A stretch of 11,988 nucleotides of DNA, taken from Candidatus Omnitrophota bacterium. GTDB taxonomy: Bacteria > Omnitrophota > Gorgyraeia > Zapsychrales > JANLHA01. Shown here piece after piece: positions 5,524 through 11,988 of the stretch. The position numbers and the translations under genes are program-made. The stretch spans positions 1-11,988 of the forward strand of contig JANLHA010000148.1 in NCBI GenBank assembly GCA_024653845.1, read 5' to 3'. Every line of letters begins with the position of its first letter. The first letter of the stretch is position 1. A model generated the notes under the pieces. That model worked only from the letters and a program-made list of their open reading frames with translations. It was not told the DNA's origin and made no database searches.

Positions 5524-6312
5524 ATGAAAAATCTAAAAACATTACTCATTGCATCATTTGTTGTGATGGGTCTTGCGGGTTTTGGCAACAAGGCCGAGGC
5601 CATTGTTGTCGATGTGGTTGTTAAGGGAAGCGATGCGATTTTTATCGCTGGCCGTACTGATTTGGTCATCCCGCCAGCATCTGACCCATGGGGAGTGCTT
5701 ATTCGTCATGGTGGTCCGACACCCGAAGAGATTCAAGAAACATTGCCTCCGATTCTTGGTGTCAACGAAGGTGATATCATCCGCGTGCTTGATCCTGCGG
5801 TTGGAGGGGTGAGCTTCTTTAATGGTTTTGGCGCGCCTCTTTTTGGACCTGATGGTAATGGATCCAGTGGAAGCAGTTTGACTTCGCTCGACGGAATCAG
5901 CGGATACATCGGACCTCAAGGACCATTGACTGGCGTTTTTTTAAGCAATGCGATTCCCAATGTCGGACCTGCACCTGCGACACTGAATTTCAATGGGAAT
6001 ACGAATTTTGCATCGTTGTCTCCCGAATTGAATCAAATTTTCTATATTGGAAATGGTGTGACTTCAGGCGGAGATTTCCAAACATTCATCGCTCCTTCGG
6101 GTGCCACTCGTTTGGCTTTAGGTATCCCAGATGGATTTGGTTTTGGCGGAGCTCCAGGAGCTTATGATGATAATGATGGTAGCTACCAAGTTCGTATTGG
6201 CATTAACCAGCGACCAGATGAACCTAGTCGACCTAATGCCGTCCCAGAACCTGCGACGTTGAGCTTGTTAGGCGTGGGTTTAGTGGGCGCTGCTTTTCGT
6301 AGAAAAAAATAA
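5524..6312 (+). CDS. PEP-CTERM protein with LecA (PA-IL)-like lectin signature
   Basis: A 262-residue secreted protein. The signal peptide covers residues 1-26 (ends NKAEA). The tail VPEPATLSLLGVGLVGAAF then RRKK is a complete PEP-CTERM signal from residue 240. The body resembles the calcium-dependent galactose lectin LecA (PA-IL): near the end, PGAYDDNDGSYQVRI (211-225) matches the calcium/sugar loop style of PA-IL (PGTYGNNSGSFSVNI), and GVNEGDIIRV (79-88) matches its early strand. The central APATLNF, FASLSPELNQIFYIGNG and ATRLALGIPDGFGF are characteristic of PEP-CTERM cargo of this kind. Sugar binding is inferred, which would suit anchoring in the EPS matrix. The start is ATG 5524 with GAGAGG at 5513-5518. 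It has its own control region and a terminator 31 bases after the stop. Confidence 0.88.
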   Translation: MKNLKTLLIASFVVMGLAGFGNKAEAIVVDVVVKGSDAIFIAGRTDLVIPPASDPWGVLIRHGGPTPEEIQETLPPILGVNEGDIIRVLDPAVGGVSFFNGFGAPLFGPDGNGSSGSSLTSLDGISGYIGPQGPLTGVFLSNAIPNVGPAPATLNFNGNTNFASLSPELNQIFYIGNGVTSGGDFQTFIAPSGATRLALGIPDGFGFGGAPGAYDDNDGSYQVRIGINQRPDEPSRPNAVPEPATLSLLGVGLVGAAFRRKK

Positions 6313-6342
6313 GATTATTTTTAAAAGTCATGGTAAAAAGAG

Positions 6343-6375
6343 AGGGCAGTCAATCGACTGCCCTTTTTATTTTTT
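6343..6375 (+). terminator. Strong intrinsic terminator
   Basis: A perfect 9-bp stem (AGGGCAGTC, 6343-6351, with GACTGCCCT, 6356-6364) closes a 4-base loop and is followed by a T-rich run to 6375. It ends the third PEP-CTERM gene. The next ribosome site begins only 7 bases later, so it may also attenuate readthrough into the next gene. Confidence 0.88.
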
Positions 6376-6391
6376 GAAATGAAGGAGGCGT

Positions 6392-6658
6392 ATGGATAAC
6401 GTTGCATGGGATTCAGAGATTCAGAAAAAGTTTGAACAGTTGCTTGAAAAAATTCCTGGTGTTTTGCGTGGGCTCGCGAAAGATAAAATTTCGAAAAGAG
6501 CAGAAGGCCTTGCCCGAGCGGAAAATCGTTCTGTGGTCGGTGAAAAAGATTTAGTCGATGCCTGCTTTGTCGAGACACCATTTGGGTTCCACGGGCCAAT
6601 GAAATGCGATATGGAAGAAATTGGAATTGATTATGCAAAATACGGCCATTCGAAGTGA
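6392..6658 (+). CDS. PCP-reductase (PF08369)-type small helical domain protein
   Basis: An 88-residue protein resembling the small helical domain at the C-terminus of light-independent protochlorophyllide reductase subunit B. The pattern is an aromatic/acidic start (VAWDSEIQKKFEQLLEKIP, residues 4-22), LRGLAKDKISKRAEGLAR (25-42), then VVGEKDLVDACF (48-59). It ends TPFGFHGPMKCDMEEIGID, a tail seen in stand-alone members. No chlorophyll gene is nearby, so the host need not be phototrophic; the role of such stand-alone domains is unknown to me. The start is sure: AAGGAGG at 6382-6388 just before ATG 6392. The gene sits 16 bases after a strong terminator with no visible promoter in between, so it may depend on readthrough or an upstream promoter overlapping the hairpin. 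Confidence 0.72.
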   Translation: MDNVAWDSEIQKKFEQLLEKIPGVLRGLAKDKISKRAEGLARAENRSVVGEKDLVDACFVETPFGFHGPMKCDMEEIGIDYAKYGHSK

Positions 6659-6689
6659 GGATCATCGTAGCCTCAAGTTTTATTTTTTT
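6656..6689 (+). terminator. Possible weak terminator
   Basis: TGAGG (6656-6660, starting with the stop codon) can pair with CCTCA (6671-6675) across a 10-base loop, followed by GTTTTATTTTTTT (6677-6689). The 5-bp stem is weak, but the T run and position right after the gene fit termination. Confidence 0.38.
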
Positions 6690-6793
6690 CTCTAGTATTT
6701 CTCTCCGGTCAAAGTCTGCGGTCGATTTTGACCTCTCGAACATCAATTCAATAAAAATTTTATAAATTTTATATCTTTCTCTTGTAACTAATT

Positions 6794-6799
6794 TATAAT
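6794..6799 (+). promoter_or_regulatory. Candidate -10 element of the EPS operon promoter
   Basis: A perfect TATAAT about 50 bases before the first EPS gene, inside a very AT-rich stretch. No convincing -35 lies 16-18 bases upstream, so an activator or upstream AT-rich contact may be needed. An imperfectly placed inverted repeat (GGTCAAA 6707-6713, TTTGACC 6727-6733) lies 60-90 bases further up. Confidence 0.38.
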
Positions 6800-6849
6800 G
6801 ATATCAAATTCTTTAAAAAGACTATTGTTCTAATCTATTAGGAGATAGT

Positions 6850-8022
6850 GTGAAGAAACAAGCCCAGAAAGTCCCTGTTGATTATCTTCTGCTTTATGTG
6901 CCTTTTATTATTATTGTGGTGATTGCTATTGGTCTCATCCCTTTTTTGGTTTTTACTAGCTATCGACATCTTTTGCCAGAATTAGTGCGTTTTTCGGTCC
7001 CTTTTTTAAGTAGTTTTATCATTGTAATCTTTATAACTCCTCTTATTTGTTGCCTCGCCCGAAAATATGGATGCATAGATCGTTCAACAAAATTTAAAAA
7101 GGATAAAATTCCCACTCCCCTGCTAGGAGGTGTTGTCATTTTTTTATCTTTTGCTGTGGTCCTTCTCGCTCAAAAAAATTTGACAATAGAGATGTGGAGT
7201 ATTTTTGTTGGTGGGGCGATCATTTTTTTATTGGGAACTATGGACGATATCTATCGCCTTTCTTCTCGTGTAAGATTATTAGGGCAATTGGCTGCGACAA
7301 TCATCGTCATGTCAGCTGGATTAAAAGTGACATTTTTCCCTGCGACGTGGTGGGGAGAGGGCTTAACTTTTCTAGTCACCGTCTTTTGGGTTATTGGGAT
7401 TATTAATGCGATGAATTTTATTGATGGGGCTGATGGTCTGGCCTCAGGGGTTGCTGTGATCAGTTCGCTTTTCTTTTTTCTTCTGACTTTACATCTGACG
7501 CAACTGCATGTATCTGTCATTGCAGTCATTGTGATGGGTGCTGGGCTGGGATTTCTCTGTTATAATTTTAAGCCAGCCAAAATCTATTTGGGAGACGGCG
7601 GCAGTGCCTTTTTAGGGTTTATTCTTGCCGTGATTGCCTTGTTTGGAGGATGGTCTGACAAGGGACCAGTGGTTGCATTGGGAATCCCGGTCACCATTTT
7701 GAGTGTTTTAATTTTTGATATGATTTATATCACGATTAGCCGTATCAAAAATGGACAAGTCAAAACGTTTCAGGAGTGGCTGGATTATCGGGGAGAGGAT
7801 CATTTCCACCATCGTTTGATGAAATTGGGTTTTGGAGAACGCGAGATGGTGATTTTTATTTATCTCATATGTTTTCTCTTGGGTTTCAGTGCTTTGATTT
7901 TTGAGGTGGTGGAGGGGTCATTTTATACCGTTGTGGTTCTTGCTCAGGTAGCAACTCTTTTCTTTCTCATTTCTTTATTAATGTTGGTGGGGCGGGATCC
8001 GAAGATAAAAACAGGGGTTTGA
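6850..8022 (+). CDS. WecA/TagO-type undecaprenyl-phosphate sugar-1-phosphate transferase
   Basis: A 390-residue polytopic inner-membrane enzyme (about 10-11 TM segments) that puts the first sugar phosphate on undecaprenyl phosphate, starting the EPS repeat unit. The family motifs are all present in order: KIPTPLLGG (86-94), the acidic pair MDD (131-133), NAMNFIDGADGL (186-197), YLGDGGS (246-252) and the histidine motif HFHHRL (318-323, a variant of the HIHH motif of WecA). The sugar cannot be told from sequence by eye, but GlcNAc or GalNAc phosphate is usual. The start is GTG 6850, five bases after AGGAG (6840-6844). It heads a tight operon and is followed three bases after its stop by the sensor gene. 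It likely replaces a WbaP/EpsB-type initiator in this locus. Confidence 0.92.
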   Translation: MKKQAQKVPVDYLLLYVPFIIIVVIAIGLIPFLVFTSYRHLLPELVRFSVPFLSSFIIVIFITPLICCLARKYGCIDRSTKFKKDKIPTPLLGGVVIFLSFAVVLLAQKNLTIEMWSIFVGGAIIFLLGTMDDIYRLSSRVRLLGQLAATIIVMSAGLKVTFFPATWWGEGLTFLVTVFWVIGIINAMNFIDGADGLASGVAVISSLFFFLLTLHLTQLHVSVIAVIVMGAGLGFLCYNFKPAKIYLGDGGSAFLGFILAVIALFGGWSDKGPVVALGIPVTILSVLIFDMIYITISRIKNGQVKTFQEWLDYRGEDHFHHRLMKLGFGEREMVIFIYLICFLLGFSALIFEVVEGSFYTVVVLAQVATLFFLISLLMLVGRDPKIKTGV

Positions 8023-8025
8023 AGA

Positions 8026-8958
8026 ATGAAAATTAAGGTTAGCCGATACTATTTTCTGATTCGTTATTTTTTATTTTTCTTTTCTTTCGCCGCATTGCTT
8101 ATCTTTATTAGTCTCCAACTTGTTTCTCACACACAAAAAAAACATGCTGATTTGCTCGATCAAATGCTTAGTTCTTTTTCTGCTTCTATCAATGAAAAAA
8201 ATGAGATCCCATCCCAGACATCTCTGGGCGGTTATAATTTCATAATTATTGATCAGAAGGGGGACCTTCTTCTTGAGCCAGAGCATCGTGAAGCGCCCGA
8301 TCTTCAAGAAATATGGAAGCAGTATCGGACAAAGTTGGCTTATCAAATTTATAAACAGAAACAGGGGACGCTTTATTACCCCGATCAGACGATCGGCCAA
8401 CGCGCAGTAAAAAGCAGAATGGTTCGTTATCGTCCAATTTCGCCATCAGGATGGGTTTTGGCCTTGGAGACCAGCACTCAGAATAGCAAGGCGATATTAA
8501 AAGAAATTTATTCTCTCCCTGTTTGTTTTGGAGTCGCGCTGATTATTCTTTTAGGATTTCTGGGAATTGATTATATTCGTAAGAAAGAAAGTTTTTTCAA
8601 TAAAAAACAGGAAGAACCTCTTAAGGGGGATAATATTTTTATTAAATCTCTGCCTGAGCAGGAAGCTCCTTACGGGGAACGAGAGCAGTTTATTCCCTTG
8701 CTCAAAGAAAAAGAAGCTCCATCCCCTCTTCTGGAGGATGCTTCTGAAAGCATCCCCGCCCATTCAAGTTTGTTAAAAGAATTCCATACTTCTATTTCTA
8801 CAAAAGATATTTTTTCTTCTGTAGAGAGAATCTCTCCATCAGCCCCCTTGGATAAGAAAGATGAGGAGGAAGAGGTTCTGGATAAGTTGAAAATCAATTT
8901 GGATAATATCAAATCTCCTATTTTAAGAAAAATGGTCGAAGAATTGAGAGTCAGATGA
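8026..8958 (+). CDS. Two-TM Cache-like sensor protein without an output domain
   Basis: A 310-residue membrane protein. TM1 is about residues 11-33 and TM2 about 165-183, enclosing an outside domain of about 130 residues. That domain looks like a small Cache/PAS-like ligand sensor: GYNFIIIDQKGDLLLEP (69-85), DLQEIWKQY, QKQGTLYYPD (111-120), MVRYRPISPSGWVLALETS (132-150). Cache domains usually feed HAMP, kinase, cyclase or chemoreceptor modules; none is here. The cytoplasmic part (184-310) is charged and low-complexity, rich in E/K/S/P, and ends with a likely helix (EVLDKLKINLDNI then ILRKMVEELRVR). I infer that the tail docks a partner, most simply the ATPase or HD-GYP protein encoded next. 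ATG 8026 lies three bases after the previous stop, with no strong ribosome site, so it is probably coupled. Confidence 0.75.
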   Translation: MKIKVSRYYFLIRYFLFFFSFAALLIFISLQLVSHTQKKHADLLDQMLSSFSASINEKNEIPSQTSLGGYNFIIIDQKGDLLLEPEHREAPDLQEIWKQYRTKLAYQIYKQKQGTLYYPDQTIGQRAVKSRMVRYRPISPSGWVLALETSTQNSKAILKEIYSLPVCFGVALIILLGFLGIDYIRKKESFFNKKQEEPLKGDNIFIKSLPEQEAPYGEREQFIPLLKEKEAPSPLLEDASESIPAHSSLLKEFHTSISTKDIFSSVERISPSAPLDKKDEEEEVLDKLKINLDNIKSPILRKMVEELRVR

Positions 8959-8967
8959 AAGGATTGA

Positions 8968-9798
8968 ATGTACACTACGTATTGGCAGTTAAAGGAAAAG
9001 CCTTTTGAGTTGAGTCCGGATCCTAGGTATATCTACTATTCGAAATCTCATGAGGAGGCGCTCACAAAATTAATCTATACGGTAAGAGATCTCAAAGGAG
9101 CGATGCTGTTAACCGGTCTATACGGCTGCGGGAAGACGGCGATCAGCCGGGTTTTCTTGAATGAACTTATGGGATCAAAATATGAGATTGCCTTAATTAC
9201 TAATCCTCGGTTATCAGCCAATGAGCTTTTAACCGAAGTGATTTATCAACTGGGAGGAGGCCTGCATGAAGGGAAGGCCAAGGGAGAATTGTTGAGATTA
9301 TTTAATGAAATTTTGTTTTCAAATCTTAATCTGAAGAAAGAGACCATTCTGGTTATTGATGAAGCTCAGGCTATTGAGAAAATTGAAACATTTGAGGAGC
9401 TCCGGCTTCTTTTGAATTTCCAGCAAAATGATCGGTTTTTGATTACTTTGATATTAATCGGTCAGGACGAACTTAGACGTCGTCTTAAAGAATTGCCGCA
9501 GCTGCGGCAGCGATTAATTATTCAGCATCATATTGACCCTTTAGGCGAGCACGATGTCCAGGAATATATTGAGCATCGTCTTAAGATTGCCGGTGCCGCA
9601 CGAAAAATTTTTGATCCCCAAGCTAAAAATTTGATTTATCGCTATTCTTCGGGAATCCCTCGTTTGATCAATGGGATTGCCGATATGGCACTTCTGGAAG
9701 GATTCTCTCAAAACAAAGAAATGATTGATGAAGAGATCATCCTTAAGGTCGTTAAGGATTCTGATTTGCAATCTATCCGTCTTGGAGAAAAAAATTAA
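8968..9798 (+). CDS. ExeA/XrtA-associated AAA ATPase of the EPS locus
   Basis: A 276-residue ATPase of the ExeA/GspA/MSHA-MshM type, close in style to the ATPase found in XrtA/PEP-CTERM polysaccharide loci. It opens YWQLKEKPFELSPDPRYIYY, typical of the group. Walker A is GLYGCGKT (50-57), Walker B TILVIDEAQ (126-134), the sensor-1 region LILIGQDEL (161-169), an Arg cluster LRQRL (179-183) and GIPRLIN (229-235). All catalytic parts look intact. There is no membrane segment or C-terminal peptidoglycan-binding domain, unlike ExeA, so it is probably cytoplasmic or docked to a membrane partner. The start is ATG 8968 with AAAGGA at 8958-8963. It sits between the Cache-like protein and the HD-GYP protein, which makes either a likely partner. 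Confidence 0.88.
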   Translation: MYTTYWQLKEKPFELSPDPRYIYYSKSHEEALTKLIYTVRDLKGAMLLTGLYGCGKTAISRVFLNELMGSKYEIALITNPRLSANELLTEVIYQLGGGLHEGKAKGELLRLFNEILFSNLNLKKETILVIDEAQAIEKIETFEELRLLLNFQQNDRFLITLILIGQDELRRRLKELPQLRQRLIIQHHIDPLGEHDVQEYIEHRLKIAGAARKIFDPQAKNLIYRYSSGIPRLINGIADMALLEGFSQNKEMIDEEIILKVVKDSDLQSIRLGEKN

Positions 9799-9807
9799 AA
9801 ATCGATT

Positions 9808-10836
9808 ATGCTAAACTCTTTCCCCGAAGATAACCAGGATGCTGTTTCTCAGAAGTCAGGGCAATTCGCTTCCTTTAAGCAGCGGCAAACGCAGAGACTC
9901 GAGGGATCCTATTGTGATCCTATCGAGGATGTGGCCTTGATTCAGCTCTATTTAGAGCTTTCTGAGGTTGTCCGGATGAGTTTAGATGGGAATATTAAAA
10001 GAGAAAAAATTGAGGGAGTCATCGGGAAGATTGCGGATGTCTTCAACCAACAGCTTTACAATAATCTTCTGTTGTATTTTTATTCTGTTTCTAAGGACCA
10101 TTATTTGACCATTCATATTGTTAATGATGTGATCTTGTCCATAGGTTTTGCTGTAAGTTTGGGTCTTCCAAGAGAGGATGTGATGGAGATCGGAACTTGT
10201 GCCTTTTGTCATGATTTCGGGATGCTTCAATATACGCATCTTTTTCAAAAGAATCATGAGCTTGAACAGGCTGAAAATGAATTGTTTAAACAGCATCCTG
10301 TCAAATCCGCAGAAATTTTTCAGCCCCATTTCGGCGCTAAAATTCTTCAATCCATATTGGATGTCCATGAATATACTAACGGGCAGGGTTATCCCAAAGG
10401 TAAAAAAGGAAGTGAAATTTCACAGATCGCAAAAATTGTGGCTATTTGTGATGTTTATGAGGCGTTGACCCACCCTAGGAATTTTCGTAAACCCTATAAT
10501 CCTTATACAGCGATGAAGACGATTATTCAGAGAAAAGATAGTACTTTTGATCCGTATGTTGTGAAGAAATTTTTGAGTTTCTTATCGATCTATCCCATTG
10601 GCAGTTTTGTATCTTTGAGTACGAGTGAAGTTGCCGTGGTGATCGCCAGCAATCGAGGATTCCCATCAATGCCGATCGTGCGGCTTCTGTTGAACAATCA
10701 GCATGAAATTGACCGTTCAAAAAAAGTGATCAACCTTCTTGATCAGTCGATGATTAATATTACCAGTACCATCTCTGAAAAGGAAGAAGAAGAAGTCCTC
10801 CGGGTTCTTAAGCCGCGCGGGGATTTTGATTTATGA
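9808..10836 (+). CDS. HD-GYP domain protein with altered metal-site residues
   Basis: A 342-residue protein whose central part (about 95-280) is an HD-GYP domain, the c-di-GMP phosphodiesterase fold. Visible landmarks are IHIVND with His103, CHDFGM with His135-Asp136, KQHP with His163, VHEYTNGQGYP (186-196), ICDVYEALTHPRNFRKPY (213-230) with Asp215, and FDPYVVKKF. Two usual features are changed: the HHE triplet is VHE (Val186), and the Lys of HDxGK is Met139. The core ligands remain, so activity is possible but reduced or altered metal use is likely; it could instead sense c-di-GMP. The N-terminal 90 residues carry no recognised domain. ATG 9808 has no good ribosome site (GGAG is about 20 bases up). 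It overlaps the regulatory end of the next gene by sharing its stop region. Confidence 0.88.
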   Translation: MLNSFPEDNQDAVSQKSGQFASFKQRQTQRLEGSYCDPIEDVALIQLYLELSEVVRMSLDGNIKREKIEGVIGKIADVFNQQLYNNLLLYFYSVSKDHYLTIHIVNDVILSIGFAVSLGLPREDVMEIGTCAFCHDFGMLQYTHLFQKNHELEQAENELFKQHPVKSAEIFQPHFGAKILQSILDVHEYTNGQGYPKGKKGSEISQIAKIVAICDVYEALTHPRNFRKPYNPYTAMKTIIQRKDSTFDPYVVKKFLSFLSIYPIGSFVSLSTSEVAVVIASNRGFPSMPIVRLLLNNQHEIDRSKKVINLLDQSMINITSTISEKEEEEVLRVLKPRGDFDL

Positions 10837-10849
10837 GGATCGGATAATA

Positions 10850-11689
10850 ATGAAAAGAAAAGAAAGTATTTTGGAAATATTAGGGATTGTGTTTCTTTTT
10901 TGTTTTTTTCTGGCGTCTCCTCTTTTTGCGGAAACGACAGCAGAAATTTTGACGCGAGAACACCAGGAAAAGGTTCTTAAAAAGAAGACCCAAGGAGCTG
11001 AATCAACCTCTTTGCCGTCCCAGTATCAGGAAGAAGAGCAGTTGATCGGGCGTCAGATTGAAGTGATCATTGGAAACGAAGATGTGCGCTATCGAATAAC
11101 GTCGGGAGATCTGTTGACCATTGCCTATCGAGACCGGGCCGATGATAAAAGGGGAGTTTATAAAGTTTCGGAAGAAGGAGAAATTTTTTTCCCTTTAGTC
11201 GGGGCCCTTAAGGTGGGAGGATTGAGCCGTGGAGAAGCCCGTGAACTTTTGAATCAGGCTTTGGCAAAATATATTCGCTATCCAAAAGTGGATGTCCGCA
11301 TCAATATCGAGGGACGTTTTATGGTTGTAGGAGCTGTAGGGTCCCCGGGTGTTTATAGTGTGGAATCGAATCTGTCTGTTCTGGAAGCCATTCTTAAGGC
11401 CGGAGGATATGACGGTAATGCTAATCTGAAGAGTGTTCTTTTGCTGCGGGGGGGAATCGACAAACCGGAAATTACGAGGCTAAATGTGCTTAAGATGATT
11501 AAAAAGGGAGACCGGTCGGACAACTTACTGCTTAAGCCGGGAGACCTTGTGTATGTGCCTAAGAGTTTTATCTATCATCTAGAGAATTTTGCCAGTTTCT
11601 TGACGGATCGCCTTGTTGAGTACTACACGGTAGGGGGAAAGCCTCCTTTGGTGCAGTTTAATAAGGGCGGTAATAAAGAATCCGACTAA
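10850..11689 (+). CDS. Wza-like polysaccharide export protein (Poly_export + SLBB)
   Basis: A 279-residue periplasmic/outer-membrane export protein. The signal peptide is residues 1-27 (ends ASPLFA, then ETT); there is no lipobox cysteine, so it is not an obvious lipoprotein. The polysaccharide-export domain runs about 78-152: YRITSGDLLTIAYRD, then YKVSEEGEIFFPLVGALKV and LSRGEARELLNQAL. One SLBB domain follows (about 156-238): FMVVGAVGSPGVYSV, LSVLEAILKAGGYDGN and LLLKPGDLVYVPKS. E. coli Wza has more domains, so this short form is nearer to those of PEP-CTERM/EPS loci. ATG 10850 was chosen for GAGGA at 10835-10839 and because the longer TTG 10826 start overlaps the HD-GYP gene and adds charged residues before the signal. 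Confidence 0.92.
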   Translation: MKRKESILEILGIVFLFCFFLASPLFAETTAEILTREHQEKVLKKKTQGAESTSLPSQYQEEEQLIGRQIEVIIGNEDVRYRITSGDLLTIAYRDRADDKRGVYKVSEEGEIFFPLVGALKVGGLSRGEARELLNQALAKYIRYPKVDVRINIEGRFMVVGAVGSPGVYSVESNLSVLEAILKAGGYDGNANLKSVLLLRGGIDKPEITRLNVLKMIKKGDRSDNLLLKPGDLVYVPKSFIYHLENFASFLTDRLVEYYTVGGKPPLVQFNKGGNKESD

Positions 11690-11711
11690 GTAAGAAAAAA
11701 AAGGGTAGTTC

Positions 11712-11988
11712 ATGGATACTTCAGAAATAGCTCTAGCAGAATATTGGCGGATTATCCGCAAGCGAAAAGGTACCATTGTTTTGGTGTTCTCTGCGGTTGT
11801 TTTATCGACGTTCATTTTCACAAAGATGCAGACGCCGATTTATCAATCGCAATTGGAATTAAAGATTGAAAAGCAGATCCCCTCTGGAACGCCGGCCGAG
11901 CAAATTGCGAATTTAGATACCATAGCCGCAATTAATCTGACTACCGAAATGCGTCTCATCGCAAGTTTGCCTGTCATGCAAAAGGTCG
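11712..11988 (+). CDS. Wzz-type chain-length determinant / co-polymerase (3' end outside window)
   Basis: Only the first 92 codons are present; the frame is open to the window edge. MDTSEIALAEYWRIIRKRKG is the typical lead-in of Wzz-family proteins, followed by TM1 (TIVLVFSAVVLSTFIF, residues about 21-36), the TPIYQSQLELKIEKQ strand and the start of the periplasmic coiled region with NLDTIAAINLTTEMRLI. The family sits in the inner membrane, partners the Wza-type exporter and sets polymer length; in EPS loci a tyrosine-kinase domain or separate kinase often follows. The start is ATG 11712, with AAGGG at 11701-11705. It follows the export gene after 22 bases in the same operon. Confidence 0.88.
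   Translation, partial: MDTSEIALAEYWRIIRKRKGTIVLVFSAVVLSTFIFTKMQTPIYQSQLELKIEKQIPSGTPAEQIANLDTIAAINLTTEMRLIASLPVMQKV

Noticed and set aside
5554..5919. 121-codon minus-strand frame inside the third PEP-CTERM gene
   Set aside because: Antisense shadow of a gene with clear signal peptide and sorting tail.
6707..6733. Inverted repeat GGTCAAA/TTTGACC before the EPS operon as a terminator or riboswitch
   Set aside because: No T run follows and the 13-base loop shows no riboswitch-like core; noted only as a possible binding site.
6321..6746. 141-codon minus-strand frame across the PCP-reductase-type gene
   Set aside because: The + strand gene has a perfect ribosome site and a family pattern; the minus product resembles nothing and spans the terminator.
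9982..10368. 128-codon minus-strand frame inside the HD-GYP gene
   Set aside because: Antisense shadow of a gene with conserved catalytic motifs.
10826..10849. TTG 10826 as start of the export protein
   Set aside because: It overlaps the HD-GYP gene and adds charged residues before a normal signal peptide; ATG 10850 has GAGGA upstream.

Overview
The window reads as chromosomal DNA of a Gram-negative, moderately AT-rich bacterium. It encodes three cargo proteins with PEP-CTERM sorting tails, an outer-membrane polysaccharide export protein, a Wzz-type co-polymerase, a WecA-type initiating transferase and a PqiA-type membrane protein. PEP-CTERM cargo beside an exopolysaccharide (EPS) locus carrying an ExeA-like ATPase is the known pattern of exosortase-bearing bacteria. 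The style fits the Omnitrophota/PVC side of the tree, but that placement is a guess. All convincing genes are on the + strand. No rRNA, tRNA, CRISPR array or insertion sequence was seen.

Region 1 (1-1211): the 3' end of a PEP-CTERM protein with an F5/8-like body, then a small basic hypothetical protein, a short tandem-repeat tract and a strong terminator. Region 2 (1212-3424): a small frameshifted gene; a membrane-anchored serine hydrolase of the lipase/PGAP1-like type; a GIDE-domain membrane protein; and an apparent decayed copy of a second GIDE gene. Region 3 (3364-4626): a good promoter drives a miniature beta-carbonic-anhydrase-like protein and a second PEP-CTERM protein. The region ends in a terminator that is a near copy of the first, with a compensatory base-pair change. 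Region 4 (4611-6375): a small membrane protein and a single-domain PqiA homologue, then a separately expressed third PEP-CTERM protein with a LecA-like lectin signature, closed by a third strong terminator. Region 5 (6382-6849): a stand-alone PCP-reductase-type helical domain protein, then an AT-rich promoter region.

Region 6 (6850 to the right edge) is a tight EPS operon. Its order is a WecA/TagO-type undecaprenyl-phosphate sugar-phosphate transferase, a two-TM Cache-like sensor with no recognisable output domain, an ExeA/XrtA-associated ATPase, an HD-GYP protein with altered metal-site residues, a Wza-like SLBB export protein and a Wzz-like chain-length protein cut by the window edge. The likely logic is lipid-linked repeat-unit initiation (GT4), export (Wza/Wzz), and a built-in control module of sensor, ATPase and HD-GYP protein that may tie EPS output to an external signal and to c-di-GMP. 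The secreted PEP-CTERM proteins would be expected to end up at the surface or in that EPS matrix. The exosortase needed to process them is not in the window.

The most interesting points are the sensor-ATPase-HD-GYP module, the twin terminators with matching -10/start layouts downstream, the GIDE gene with its decayed neighbour, and the mini carbonic anhydrase paired with a PEP-CTERM gene.
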